A stretch of DNA of 27,151 bases, from contig JAYGEG010000186.1 in the NCBI GenBank assembly GCA_046582495.1, positions 1 through 27,151 on the forward strand. Reading direction: 5' to 3'. Source of the stretch: TMED23 sp913054205. GTDB taxonomy: Bacteria > Pseudomonadota > Alphaproteobacteria > Rhodospirillales > UBA2165. Of this stretch, positions 6,677 through 15,528 are shown piece by piece. The notes beneath the pieces are model-generated. The model saw only the letters and a list, made by a program, of their open reading frames with translations. It did not search any database and had not been told where the DNA came from. Within the stretch, counting starts at the first letter, position 1. The number at the start of each line of letters is the position of its first letter. The translations under genes and the position numbers were made by a program.

Positions 6677-7330
6677 ATGTCCGCGTTTGATTTTTCGCAC
6701 TCTCCTTCAGTTGAATCGGTTATAATTGGTTTAAATTCTCAAAACCGGTTTGATTTGGTGGAAAGTGCTTCTCTGGAAACAATAACTCCGGCGTATAGCT
6801 CGCCTCGTGTCGATACGACTGAGGGCGGCGATGCCGAGTCTTTTGATGATTTTGAGAGATCAGAATCGGAGAAAGGTGAGTTCATTGCATTGATTGCGCA
6901 TAATTCAAATTTGGAAGCGCAAGAAATTGCAGGCCAAAAGCCCGCCAATAGCAGCGATACTCTGATCAAAAAAGGCCTTGCTAACGTGGCGAGCCCGTCT
7001 GCAGCTGTTGGCACTGATGAGGCCTTGGTGCGTTTTGATCAAAATGGCGACGGTCATATTGATCAAACAGAGGTCCAAACGGGTATTCGCGCTGAAGACG
7101 AATCATCGACTTTTGCGGCTCTTTCTCAGTACAAAAAATCTTTAGAGCTGTATCAGAAGATCACCTCTGAAGCAGATATCGTTCAGACAGATCTGTTTGA
7201 AGATAAAGAAATTAAAGTGGAAAAAATGTTCGATGATGAGAATTTAGATCAAGATTTGTATGAGGATCAGCCTCAACAAACACCTAAGCATTCTCCCGAG
7301 CAGCAAGAAACTACCGAAGTGGTGGTCTAA
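6677..7330 (+). CDS. Acidic hypothetical protein with one EF-hand motif
   Basis: A 217-residue protein that I do not recognise. Residues 121-132 form a canonical calcium loop DQNGDGHIDQTE, with D, N, D, H, D and E at loop positions 1, 3, 5, 7, 9 and 12. The rest is low in aromatic residues and rich in Asp, Glu, Ser and Gln, especially the C-terminal third (KMFDDENLDQDLYEDQPQQT), which is probably disordered. No signal peptide or membrane segment is seen. ATG 6677 is chosen because TAGGAG (6664-6669) lies about seven bases before it; an in-frame GTG at 6635 lacks such a site. The gene stands alone between a metal-ion transporter and two terminators, so it is probably its own transcript. Calcium binding is inferred from the loop only; a single EF-hand would usually need pairing in a dimer. 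Confidence 0.8.
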   Translation: MSAFDFSHSPSVESVIIGLNSQNRFDLVESASLETITPAYSSPRVDTTEGGDAESFDDFERSESEKGEFIALIAHNSNLEAQEIAGQKPANSSDTLIKKGLANVASPSAAVGTDEALVRFDQNGDGHIDQTEVQTGIRAEDESSTFAALSQYKKSLELYQKITSEADIVQTDLFEDKEIKVEKMFDDENLDQDLYEDQPQQTPKHSPEQQETTEVVV

Positions 7331-7346
7331 TAGTACAGTCTATTGG

Positions 7347-7364
7347 ACCTCTACAGAGGTTTTT
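7347..7364 (+). terminator. Intrinsic terminator 1 after the EF-hand gene
   Basis: ACCTC (7347-7351), loop TACA, GAGGT (7356-7360), then TTTT. A five-pair stem with a U tract begins 16 bases after the stop codon. Confidence 0.6.
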
Positions 7365-7383
7365 ACACAATTGAAATCACCTT

Positions 7384-7410
7384 GGCGCTTACGTTGTGAG
7401 CGCCTTTTTT
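7384..7410 (+). terminator. Intrinsic terminator 2, strong
   Basis: GGCGCTTAC, loop GTT, GTGAGCGCC (one G-U pair), followed by six T. A nine-pair GC-rich stem with a U tract is a strong factor-independent terminator. It backs up the weaker hairpin 20 bases upstream and isolates the EF-hand transcript from the tRNA-nuo unit. From here to the promoter at 7578 I see no gene. Confidence 0.85.
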
Positions 7411-7577
7411 GTGTTCCCAACATTACGCATTTACGGGTGGGTTATTTTCAGCCATAAATAATCGCAGAAATACCAACTAAATTCTTGATTTTACGGTAAA
7501 AAAACCAAATCTATAGGATAGGTAAAGAGGGAAATTTAAAATCGTCATGTTCGGTGAAAAATCCGCGCTAAGATTGC

Positions 7578-7606
7578 TTGACACTACCCAAGGGCTGGCT
7601 TACACA
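7578..7606 (+). promoter_or_regulatory. Sigma-70 promoter for tRNA-Asp and the nuo operon
   Basis: A perfect -35 box TTGACA (7578-7583), a 17-base spacer and the -10-like TACACA (7601-7606) predict a start near 7613, 18 bases before the tRNA. A strong -35 with a poorer -10 is common in alphaproteobacteria. No other good promoter is seen between the tRNA and nuoA, so this one may serve both. Confidence 0.6.
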
Positions 7607-7630
7607 CCGCTCACGAGCAAGCACAGTTTA

Positions 7631-7707
<77 letters not shown>

Positions 7708-7770
7708 CTTATCCAGTTTCGTGTGGACCAATTTCACACACAACGAGAGGGGCTAATTCAGAAAAATCCC

Positions 7771-8136
7771 ATGGAAAACCTGCTCGCTGAATACCTTCCG
7801 ATTCTCATTTTTCTTGGCATTGCCCTTGGTTTGGCCATCGTAATTCCGATTGCATCCCTGATTATTGTCCCGCAAAAGCCCGATGGCGAGAAACTCTCTG
7901 CCTATGAATGCGGCTTTGATGCTTTTGAAGATGCCCGGATAAAGTTCGATGTACGTTTTTATCTGGTTGCCATTCTTTTCATCATTTTTGACCTTGAAGT
8001 GGCGTTTTTGTTCCCCTGGGCGGTAAGCCTTGGGACAATTGGTGTGTTTGGTTTCTGGTCGATGGTGGTTTTCCTCGGCATACTGACAATTGGCTTTATA
8101 TATGAGTGGCGCAAAGGCGCGCTGGAATGGGAATAA
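7771..8136 (+). CDS. nuoA: NADH-quinone oxidoreductase subunit A
   Basis: A 121-residue protein of standard NuoA length with three membrane helices (about 10-30, 60-85, 90-110). It is one of the small hydrophobic subunits at the junction between the peripheral and membrane arms of complex I. The conserved loop YECGFDAFEDARIKFDVRFY (about 44-63) carries the cysteine that becomes exposed in the deactive enzyme, and FLIFDLEVAFLFPWA follows in family form (here IIFDLEVAFLFPWAV). ATG 7771 is preferred over the longer in-frame GTG at 7723, because MENLLAEYLPILIFLGIA is the normal N-terminus of alphaproteobacterial NuoA. It is the first of fourteen contiguous nuo genes and is followed by nuoB after three bases. 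Confidence 0.97.
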   Translation: MENLLAEYLPILIFLGIALGLAIVIPIASLIIVPQKPDGEKLSAYECGFDAFEDARIKFDVRFYLVAILFIIFDLEVAFLFPWAVSLGTIGVFGFWSMVVFLGILTIGFIYEWRKGALEWE

Positions 8137-8139
8137 GGC

Positions 8140-8694
8140 ATGGCTACTGAGATAGATCAAAGCTCGCAAAGCTTGGCGCAACTTCCGCCCGGTATTGAGC
8201 AAGATGCGCTGCTAAAGAATGTTACGGATACTTTGGTCGACAAAGGTTTTGTCGTTGCGCAATTAGACAGTCTTGTGAATTGGGCACGAACCGGCTCGTT
8301 GTGGCCGATGACGTTTGGTCTTGCGTGCTGCGCAATTGAAATGATGCATGCCTATGTCAGCCGCTATGACCTCGATCGTTTTGGTGTTGTGCCGCGCGCC
8401 TCCCCACGTCAATCCGATGTCATTATTGTTGCTGGGACCTTGACCAACAAGATGGCACCAGCATTCCGCAAAGTTTATGATCAAATGGCTGAGCCACGCT
8501 ACGTGATTTCTATGGGATCCTGCGCCAATGGCGGCGGCTATTACCACTATTCCTATTCCGTTGTGCGCGGTTGTGATCGCGTAGTGCCGGTTGATATTTA
8601 TGTGCCGGGTTGCCCGCCAACGGCAGAAGCCTTGGTGTATGGCATTCTACAATTGCAAAAGAAAATTCGCCGTACCGGCACACTTTGGCGCTAA
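8140..8694 (+). CDS. nuoB: NADH-quinone oxidoreductase subunit B
   Basis: A 184-residue NuoB. It carries cluster N2, the [4Fe-4S] centre that reduces ubiquinone at the foot of the peripheral arm. The four ligands are visible: adjacent C63 and C64 in FGLACCAIEMMH, C128 in SMGSCANGGGYY and C158 in YVPGCPPTAEAL. The N-terminal 30 residues are variable, as in other alphaproteobacteria. ATG 8140 follows the nuoA stop by three bases, with AAGG just before it. All conserved residues are intact, so this should be functional. Confidence 0.98.
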   Translation: MATEIDQSSQSLAQLPPGIEQDALLKNVTDTLVDKGFVVAQLDSLVNWARTGSLWPMTFGLACCAIEMMHAYVSRYDLDRFGVVPRASPRQSDVIIVAGTLTNKMAPAFRKVYDQMAEPRYVISMGSCANGGGYYHYSYSVVRGCDRVVPVDIYVPGCPPTAEALVYGILQLQKKIRRTGTLWR

Positions 8695-8722
8695 TTAGGC
8701 AGAGAATTAAAGATGTAGCATC

Positions 8723-9367
8723 ATGGCCGACGCGGAACCCCACATTCGCTCCTTAGCTGATCTCGGAGAAACCATTGCCGGTGAACTCGGTGATATGATT
8801 TCGTCGAGGGAGATCATCAATGGTGAGTTGGTTCTGCACGCACAGCGTGACTCGATCGTCAAAATATTGATGTTCCTGCGTGACGATGTGAATTGTCAGT
8901 TTAAGCTTTTGATGGAACTCTGCGGTGTTGATTATCCAGAACGCGAAGAACGTTTCGATGTTGTGTATTGTCTGCTCAGCCTTACCCAGAACATGCGCGT
9001 ACGCCTCAAGCTTTCGACCGATGAAGCCAGTCCGGTTCCCTCAGTAACTGGTGTGTATAGCTCAGCCGGATGGTGGGAGCGTGAGGCTTGGGATTTGTAC
9101 GGTATTTATTTCTCAGATCATCCGGATTTGCGCCGCATATTGTCGGACTATGGCTTCGAAGGTCATCCGCTCCGGAAAGATTTTCCGCTTACCGGCTATG
9201 TTGAAATCAGATACGACGATGAGCAAAAGCGCGTCGTCTACGAGCCCGTGAACCTGACCCAGGAATACCGGAATTTTGATTTCTTGAGCCCGTGGGAAGG
9301 TGTTCAGCAATTATTGCCAGGCGATGAAAAAGCCGAAGCTGCTGAAGAAGAGGGTGGTGACGCTTAA
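8723..9367 (+). CDS. nuoC: NADH-quinone oxidoreductase subunit C
   Basis: A 214-residue NuoC (30-kDa subunit), separate from NuoD as in alphaproteobacteria and mitochondria rather than fused as in E. coli. It is a scaffold in the connecting arm and holds no cofactor. Family signatures are GVDYPEREERFDVVYCLLSL, the block WWEREAWDLYGIYFSDHPDLRRIL and the C-terminal FEGHPLRKDFPLTGYVE, then EYRNFDFLSPWEG. An acidic tail (EKAEAAEEEGGDA) ends it. ATG 8723 has only a modest purine stretch upstream. The last base of its TAA stop is the first base of the nuoD ATG, giving translational coupling. Confidence 0.97.
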   Translation: MADAEPHIRSLADLGETIAGELGDMISSREIINGELVLHAQRDSIVKILMFLRDDVNCQFKLLMELCGVDYPEREERFDVVYCLLSLTQNMRVRLKLSTDEASPVPSVTGVYSSAGWWEREAWDLYGIYFSDHPDLRRILSDYGFEGHPLRKDFPLTGYVEIRYDDEQKRVVYEPVNLTQEYRNFDFLSPWEGVQQLLPGDEKAEAAEEEGGDA

Positions 9368-10545
9368 TGTCTGAACAGCAAATTAAAAATTTCACTCTCA
9401 ATTTTGGACCTCAGCATCCAGCTGCCCATGGTGTCCTGCGCCTTGTTTTGGAGATGGACGGCGAGGTGATTGAACGTGCCGATCCGCATATCGGGTTGTT
9501 GCATCGCGGTACCGAAAAACTGATCGAACACAAAACCTATATGCAAGCCGTGCCTTATTTTGACCGGCTGGATTATGTCGCGCCGCAAAATCAGGAACAC
9601 GCCTTTGCCTTAGCTGTCGAAAAACTTGCCGGCATGGAAGTGCCGCCGCGCGGCCAACATATCCGTGTAATTTTTGCAGAGCTTGGGCGTCTTTTGAACC
9701 ATATCTTTAACATCTGTGCCTACGCGATGGATGTCGGCGCGATGACGCCAATGCTGTGGGGATTTGAAGAGCGCGAGAAGTTGATGGAATTTTGTGAGCG
9801 CGTCTCGGGAGCGCGTCTCCATATGGCGTATTTCCGCCCCGGCGGCGTGGCTATTGATATGCCGGACGGCCTCGCTGAGGACATCATGGAATGGACCGAA
9901 CAGTTTCCAAAAATGATCGAAGATCTCGAAAGCCTTTTGACGGACAACCGAATTTTCAAACAACGCACTGTTGATGTCGGCATTATTTCAGCGGAGCAGG
10001 CACTGGATTGGGGCTTTAGTGGGCCCAATTTGCGGGCTTCTGGCATCGCGTGGGATTTGCGTAAGTCTCAGCCGTATGATGGTTATGAAAAATATGATTT
10101 TGATGTGCCGATTGCCAAACATGGCGATTGTTATGATCGTTATTTGGTGCGGATTTATGAAATGTATGAATCGCTCAAAATTGTAAAACAAGCGCTTGAA
10201 AAATTGCCGCCAGGTCCGGTCACTTGTGATGACCATAAATTTTCGCCGCCAAGCCGCGGCGATATGAAGCATTCGATGGAAGCACTGATCCATCACTTCA
10301 AACTTTATACCGAAGGCTACCACGTGCCGGCAGGAGAAACCTATTGCGTCGTTGAAGCGCCGAAGGGTGAGTTTGGTGTCTTTTTGATTTCCGACGGATC
10401 GAATAAGCCCTATCGCTGCAAGATTAGAGCCCCCGGTTTTGCTCATCTGCAAGCGCTAGATATGTTGTCTCGAGGGCATATGTTGGCCGATGTCGTCGCT
10501 AATATTGGCTCGCTCGATATTGTGTTCGGAGAAATCGATAGATGA
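9367..10545 (+). CDS. nuoD: NADH-quinone oxidoreductase subunit D
   Basis: A 392-residue NuoD (49-kDa subunit), related to the large subunit of NiFe hydrogenases but without the metal-binding cysteines. With NuoB it forms the ubiquinone pocket. Seen: NFGPQHPAAHGVLRLVLEMDG at the N-terminus, which includes the conserved His of the quinone site, HIGLLHRGTEKLIEHKTYMQ, PYFDRLDYVAP with the Tyr that contacts the quinone head group, and the C-terminal LADVVANIGSLDIVFGEIDR. Length and motifs are complete. Start and stop overlap with both neighbours (TAATG with nuoC, ATGA with nuoE). Confidence 0.98.
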   Translation: MSEQQIKNFTLNFGPQHPAAHGVLRLVLEMDGEVIERADPHIGLLHRGTEKLIEHKTYMQAVPYFDRLDYVAPQNQEHAFALAVEKLAGMEVPPRGQHIRVIFAELGRLLNHIFNICAYAMDVGAMTPMLWGFEEREKLMEFCERVSGARLHMAYFRPGGVAIDMPDGLAEDIMEWTEQFPKMIEDLESLLTDNRIFKQRTVDVGIISAEQALDWGFSGPNLRASGIAWDLRKSQPYDGYEKYDFDVPIAKHGDCYDRYLVRIYEMYESLKIVKQALEKLPPGPVTCDDHKFSPPSRGDMKHSMEALIHHFKLYTEGYHVPAGETYCVVEAPKGEFGVFLISDGSNKPYRCKIRAPGFAHLQALDMLSRGHMLADVVANIGSLDIVFGEIDR

Positions 10546-11153
10546 GCACGCAAGTTGGAAATTTTGAGCAACCGGCGGAATTCGCGTTTACATCCGAAGT
10601 GATGAAAATGGCGAAGGCGCATATTGCGAAATATCCGAAAGGCCGACAGGCGAGTGCGGTGATGCCGTTATTGGATTTGGCGCAACGCCAACATGAGGGC
10701 TGGCTGCCACGAGCGGCGATGGATTACGTTGCTGATCTTTTGGATATGCCGAGAATGATAGCCTATGAGGTGGCGACCTTTTATACGATGTATAATCTTG
10801 CCCCCATCGGTAAACACCACGTTCAGGTCTGTACCAATCTGCCATGCTGGCTGCGCGGCTCTGATAAAATTGTTGATGCGGCGAAGCGTAATCTCGGCAT
10901 TGAGATGGGCGGCTCAACAGATGATGGCATGTTCACGCTTTCGGAAATGGAATGCCTTGGCGCATGCGTCAATGCGCCGATGATGCAAATCAACGATGAC
11001 TATTTTGAAGATCTCGACGAAACCAGCACGGAAAGCATTTTGACTGAATTAAAGCATGGTCAACAACCAAAGACGGGCTCGCAAATCGCCCGCAAAACTT
11101 GTGAGCCGATAGGCGGCCTGACCAGTCTAAAATCAAATGCGGGGAAAAATTGA
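10542..11153 (+). CDS. nuoE: NADH-quinone oxidoreductase subunit E
   Basis: A 203-residue NuoE (24-kDa subunit) with a thioredoxin-like C-terminal domain binding the [2Fe-2S] cluster N1a. The ligands are C97 and C102 in QVCTNLPCWLRGS and C138 and C142 in MECLGACVNAPM. The helical N-terminal domain includes VMPLLDLAQRQHEGWLP. It takes part in the NADH-oxidising module with NuoF. The last 40 residues are variable, as is common. ATG 10542 overlaps the nuoD stop by four bases (ATGA). Confidence 0.97.
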   Translation: MSTQVGNFEQPAEFAFTSEVMKMAKAHIAKYPKGRQASAVMPLLDLAQRQHEGWLPRAAMDYVADLLDMPRMIAYEVATFYTMYNLAPIGKHHVQVCTNLPCWLRGSDKIVDAAKRNLGIEMGGSTDDGMFTLSEMECLGACVNAPMMQINDDYFEDLDETSTESILTELKHGQQPKTGSQIARKTCEPIGGLTSLKSNAGKN

Positions 11154-12433
11154 TGCTTAAAGATCAAGACCGCATTTTCACAAATATTTACGGCCATCAT
11201 GATCCGTTCTTGGAAGGCGCTAAATCCCGTGGTGATTGGGATGGTACGAAAGAGCTACTCGCCAATGGCCGCGAATGGGTTGTCGAAACGGTCAAGGCTT
11301 CAGGCCTACGTGGCCGCGGCGGTGCGGGTTTTAGCACCGGCCTTAAATGGTCGTTCATGCCGAAAGAATCGGATGGCCGGCCGCATTACCTTGTCGTCAA
11401 TGCCGATGAAGGTGAGCCCGGCACCTGCAAAGATCGTGAGATATTACGCCACGATCCACATAAATTGATTGAAGGCTGCCTGATTGCGAGTTTCGCCATT
11501 GGCGCCAATGCTGCCTATATATATGTACGCGGCGAGTTTTACCGCGAAACCGAAGCGCTTCAGCGGGCCATTGATGAAGCCTACGAAGCAGGCTTGATTG
11601 GCAATAACGCTTGTGGTTCCGGCTGGGATTTCGAATGTTATGTCCACCGTGGCATGGGCGCTTATATTTGCGGCGAAGAGACAGCTTTGATTGAAAGCCT
11701 AGAAGGCAAAAAAGGTCAGCCGCGCTTGAAGCCGCCATTCCCGGCGAACGCCGGCCTCTATGGATGTCCGTCAACCGTGAACAATGTCGAGTCTATCGCC
11801 GTTGCGCCGACAATTTTGCGCCGAGGTGCCGACTGGTTCGCTGGCATGGGGCGTCCGAATAATACCGGCACCAAACTTTTCAATATATCCGGCCATGTCG
11901 AGCAACCCTGCACAGTCGAAGAGGAAATGAGCATCCCGCTCAAAGAACTCATCGAAAAACACGCGGGCGGTGTCATTGGTGGTTGGGATAATTTACTGGC
12001 GATCATTCCAGGCGGCGCTTCGGTGCCGTGCCTGCCGAAAGGCATCTGCGATTCCGTTTTGATGGATTTCGACTCGCTTCGTGAGCAGCAAAGTGGTCTC
12101 GGCACAGCGGCGATTATGGTGATGGATAAATCGACCGATATTGTTGCAGCCATTGCGCGGCTCTCGGCGTTCTACAAACATGAAAGTTGCGGTCAGTGCA
12201 CGCCGTGCCGGGAAGGCACTGGCTGGATGTCGCGCATGATGGCACGTATGGTGGAGGGGAATGCCTCCGTCGATGAAATTGATTTACTCGACCAAGTTAC
12301 CCGCCAAGTTGAAGGCCATACGATTTGTGCGCTTGGCGATGCGGCGGCTTGGCCGGTTCAAGGTTTAATTCGTCACTTCCGACCGGAGTTGGAAGCCAGG
12401 ATTGAGCAAGCTAAGAAAAATGCAGCGGCTTAA
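11153..12433 (+). CDS. nuoF: NADH-quinone oxidoreductase subunit F
   Basis: A 426-residue NuoF (51-kDa subunit), the site of NADH oxidation. The FMN/NADH-binding motif GLRGRGGAGFSTGLKW is at 51-66, followed by NADEGEPGTCKDREI at 83-97. Cluster N3 [4Fe-4S] ligands are C346, C349 and C352 in ESCGQCTPCREG and C392 in HTICALGDAAAWP. ATG 11153 shares its A with the nuoE TGA (TGATG). An in-frame TTG three bases earlier would add one Met and is less likely. All functional motifs are intact. Confidence 0.97.
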   Translation: MLKDQDRIFTNIYGHHDPFLEGAKSRGDWDGTKELLANGREWVVETVKASGLRGRGGAGFSTGLKWSFMPKESDGRPHYLVVNADEGEPGTCKDREILRHDPHKLIEGCLIASFAIGANAAYIYVRGEFYRETEALQRAIDEAYEAGLIGNNACGSGWDFECYVHRGMGAYICGEETALIESLEGKKGQPRLKPPFPANAGLYGCPSTVNNVESIAVAPTILRRGADWFAGMGRPNNTGTKLFNISGHVEQPCTVEEEMSIPLKELIEKHAGGVIGGWDNLLAIIPGGASVPCLPKGICDSVLMDFDSLREQQSGLGTAAIMVMDKSTDIVAAIARLSAFYKHESCGQCTPCREGTGWMSRMMARMVEGNASVDEIDLLDQVTRQVEGHTICALGDAAAWPVQGLIRHFRPELEARIEQAKKNAAA

Positions 12434-12446
12434 GGTGGAATTGTAA

Positions 12447-14480
12447 ATGCCAACGCTAACAATTGATGGTGTAGAGATTGAGGTCGAAGCGGGATTAACG
12501 GTTTTGCAGGCGTGTGAAATCGCCGGCAAAGAAATCCCGCACTTCTGTTACCACGAACGGCTTTCCGTTGCCGGTAACTGCCGCATGTGTCTCGTCGAGA
12601 TGGAGCGCGCACCAAAGCCAATTGCTTCCTGCGCAATGCCGGTTGGCGATGGCATGGTGATCACGACTGATTCTGAAACCGTCCGCAAAGCCCGCAACGG
12701 TGTGATGGAATTTTTGCTGATCAATCACCCGCTCGATTGTCCGATTTGTGATCAAGGCGGCGAATGTGATCTGCAGGATCAGGCAATGGGTTATGGATTT
12801 GACCGTTCGCGCTACGCCGAAGAAAAACGCGCCGTCAAAGATAAAGATTTAGGGCCATTGGTTTCCACCGTGATGACACGCTGCATTCACTGCACGCGTT
12901 GCATTCGATTTGCCACTGAGATCGCTGGCGTGCCGGAATTAGGCGCGACAGGCAGGGGCGAACATATGGAAGTCGGTACCTATGTCGAAAAGGCTCTATC
13001 ATCCGAATTATCGGGCAATATCATAGACTTATGCCCGGTTGGTGCACTCACTTCGAAGCCCTACGCTTTTAATGCGCGTCCTTGGGAGCTGACGAAAACC
13101 GAGAGCATTGATGCGATGGATGCGCTTGGTGCGAACATTCGAATTGATACCCGAGGTGCCGAGGTGCTTCGCATTGTGCCGCGCAACCATGATGATGTGA
13201 ACGAAGAGTGGATTTCCGATAAAACCCGATTTGCCTGCGATGGCTTGCGGCGTCAGCGTTTGGACCAGCCGTATGTTCGCAAAGAAGGCAAGCTGCAACC
13301 TGCAAGCTGGGACGAAGCCTTCGCTGCTATTTCAGAAAAAGCGAAAGGCGCGAGCGGCGATAAAATTGCTGCTATGGCCGGTGATCAGGCTGATTGCGAA
13401 TCCATGTACGCATTAAAAGAGCTGTTGAACTCGCTTGGGTCCAGCAATATTGATTGCCGCCAGGACGGCGCAAATATTGGCGGCGGCTCACGTGCTGGAT
13501 ATTTGTTTAATTCGACAATTGCCGGAATTGAAGATGCCGATGCAATTTTAATCGTTGGCTCTAATCCGCGTTTGGAAAGCCCGGTTCTCAACGCTCGCAT
13601 CCGTAAGCGTTTCTTGCAGGGTCCTGTCAGCATCGGCGTGATCGGTGAGGAAGTCGATTTGACCTATCGCTACGATTATCTTGGCGCTGGGCCCGATACC
13701 TTGGCTGAAGTTGCTGACGGATCGCACAAATTTGCAAAAGCGCTCAATAAGGCGAAGAACCCAATGATCATCGTCGGTTCCGGTGCACTGGCTCGATCTG
13801 ATGGCGCTGCTATCCTCGGAGCTGCCCGCAAAATTGCCGAAGACACGGGCATGATCACAGATGATTGGAACGGCTTTAACGTACTTCATACGGCAGCTTC
13901 TCGTGTTGGCGGCCTTGATCTTGGTTTTTTACCGAGCGCAGAATTTTCCTACGGCGATATGGACGTCGTTTATCTTCTTGGCGCCGACGAAATTGATATG
14001 CAAGAGCTTGGCGATGCTTTTGTCATTTATCAGGGACATCATGGCGATGCCGGGGCGCACCGAGCAGATGTTATTTTGCCGGGTGCTGCCTATACAGAAA
14101 AAAGCGCGACCTTCGTTAATCTTGAAGGCCGAGCACAGCGCACCCAATTGGCGTCTTTTCCAGTAGGTGAGGCTAAAGAAGATTGGGCTATCTTGCGCGC
14201 ACTTTCCGCCGAGCTTGGCAAAACATTACCTTTTGATAGTTTGGCGGATCTCCGCAGCAGAATGATTGCAGCGACGCCGAGCCTCGGAAATCTAGATGAA
14301 GTAACGCCTGCCAAATGGGGTGAATTTGGCTCAAATGATGCGATGGCCTCGGGTGCGTTTATAAGCCCGATTGCGAATTTCTTTATGACAGACCCAATCA
14401 GCCGCGCATCCGCGACGATGGCGGATTGCACAACTGCCCGTGATGGCGGCAGCGATGCGAGGTCCGGCACAAATGGTTGA
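12447..14480 (+). CDS. nuoG: NADH-quinone oxidoreductase subunit G
   Basis: A 677-residue NuoG (75-kDa subunit). The N-terminal ferredoxin-like domain holds [2Fe-2S] N1b (C34, C45, C48, C62); next come N5 (H94, C98, C101, C107 in HPLDCPICDQGGECDLQ) and N4 (C146, C149, C152, C196). From about residue 215 it has the molybdopterin-oxidoreductase fold without a molybdenum site, as in the family. The four extra cysteines for cluster N7 of E. coli are not evident, which is the usual alphaproteobacterial state. ATG 12447 follows a purine-rich AAGGTGGAA. Its 3' end overlaps the nuoH start by eight bases. Confidence 0.97.
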   Translation: MPTLTIDGVEIEVEAGLTVLQACEIAGKEIPHFCYHERLSVAGNCRMCLVEMERAPKPIASCAMPVGDGMVITTDSETVRKARNGVMEFLLINHPLDCPICDQGGECDLQDQAMGYGFDRSRYAEEKRAVKDKDLGPLVSTVMTRCIHCTRCIRFATEIAGVPELGATGRGEHMEVGTYVEKALSSELSGNIIDLCPVGALTSKPYAFNARPWELTKTESIDAMDALGANIRIDTRGAEVLRIVPRNHDDVNEEWISDKTRFACDGLRRQRLDQPYVRKEGKLQPASWDEAFAAISEKAKGASGDKIAAMAGDQADCESMYALKELLNSLGSSNIDCRQDGANIGGGSRAGYLFNSTIAGIEDADAILIVGSNPRLESPVLNARIRKRFLQGPVSIGVIGEEVDLTYRYDYLGAGPDTLAEVADGSHKFAKALNKAKNPMIIVGSGALARSDGAAILGAARKIAEDTGMITDDWNGFNVLHTAASRVGGLDLGFLPSAEFSYGDMDVVYLLGADEIDMQELGDAFVIYQGHHGDAGAHRADVILPGAAYTEKSATFVNLEGRAQRTQLASFPVGEAKEDWAILRALSAELGKTLPFDSLADLRSRMIAATPSLGNLDEVTPAKWGEFGSNDAMASGAFISPIANFFMTDPISRASATMADCTTARDGGSDARSGTNG

Positions 14481-15507
14481 GATCTGGTGGATCTATATTT
14501 GGCCCGTCGTTTGGGTCGTATTGAAGATTTTGGCAATCGTTGTGCCGTTGCTGGTCGGTGTTGCCTATTTGACTTATGCCGAGCGTAAAGTGATCGCTGC
14601 CATGCATCTGAGGCGCGGTCCAAATGTGGTTGGGCCTTATGGATTGCTGCAGCCTATGGCCGACGGCATGAAGCTGTTCTTCAAAGAAACCATTATTCCC
14701 TCAGGTGCAAACCGTGTTGTCTTTGTGATGGCGCCGATGATCACCTTTTCTTTGGCACTTGTCGCCTGGGCGGTTATCCCGTTCGGCGATGGCATGGTGA
14801 TCGCCAATATCAACGTTGGTATATTGTACCTGTTCGCGATCTCTTCGCTAGGCGTCTACGGCATTCTCATGGCCGGTTGGGCGAGTAACTCGAAATACGC
14901 GTTCCTGGGTGCGATCAGATCGGCTGCGCAAATGGTGTCTTATGAAGTCTCAATGGGCTTCATCATCATCACAGTTTTGCTGGTTGCAGGGTCCTTGAAC
15001 CTTTCTGATATCGTGAATGCGCAGAAAGAGACAATGTGGTTCGTCATCCCATTGTTCCCGATGTTTGTGATTTTCTTTATTTCAACGTTGGCCGAAACCA
15101 ACCGTCACCCCTTTGATTTGCCAGAAGCAGAAGCCGAGCTCGTCGCAGGGTATAACGTTGAATATTCGTCGATGACATTTGCGCTGTTTTTCTTAGGCGA
15201 ATACGCCAACATGATACTCATGTGCGCCATGACAACGATCTTGTTCTTTGGTGGCTGGCTGCCGCCATTTGATATTGCACCTTTCAATTGGATACCGGGC
15301 CCGATTTGGTTCATCATAAAAATTTGCATGTTGCTGTTTATCTTCCTTTGGGTGCGCGCAACTTTCCCACGCTATCGCTACGATCAACTGATGCGCCTCG
15401 GCTGGAAAGTCTTCCTGCCGATTTCCTTGGCGGCTGTCGTCATTGTGGCTGGTGTCGTGCTGGCGTTTGATATTTCACCGCTTGCCAATGCGGCAGCGGC
15501 TAAGTAG
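14473..15507 (+). CDS. nuoH: NADH-quinone oxidoreductase subunit H
   Basis: A 344-residue NuoH (ND1), the eight-helix membrane subunit that closes the ubiquinone chamber against NuoB and NuoD. Conserved pieces are TYAERKVIAAMHLRRGPNVV with GPYGLLQPMADGMKLFFKE, the loop AETNRHPFDLPEAEAELVAG rich in conserved acidic residues, and WVRATFPRYRYDQLMRLGWK near the C-terminus. ATG 14473 is chosen because MVEIWWIYIWPVVW begins the first helix; an in-frame ATG at 14440 would add eleven residues inside nuoG. It overlaps the nuoG stop by eight bases. Confidence 0.97.
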   Translation: MVEIWWIYIWPVVWVVLKILAIVVPLLVGVAYLTYAERKVIAAMHLRRGPNVVGPYGLLQPMADGMKLFFKETIIPSGANRVVFVMAPMITFSLALVAWAVIPFGDGMVIANINVGILYLFAISSLGVYGILMAGWASNSKYAFLGAIRSAAQMVSYEVSMGFIIITVLLVAGSLNLSDIVNAQKETMWFVIPLFPMFVIFFISTLAETNRHPFDLPEAEAELVAGYNVEYSSMTFALFFLGEYANMILMCAMTTILFFGGWLPPFDIAPFNWIPGPIWFIIKICMLLFIFLWVRATFPRYRYDQLMRLGWKVFLPISLAAVVIVAGVVLAFDISPLANAAAAK

Positions 15508-15528
15508 GGGGCGGAAAGAGAGCTTATT

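Noticed and set aside
7753..8202. Long antisense ORF opposite nuoA
   Set aside because: It is a shadow of the highly biased nuoA codons; composition and lack of a ribosome site argue against a gene. The same holds for antisense frames across nuoD, nuoE, nuoF, nuoG, nuoL and nuoM.
14440..14472. Upstream ATG codons for nuoH
   Set aside because: They would extend the protein into nuoG with a hydrophilic segment; the usual NuoH N-terminus begins at 14473.
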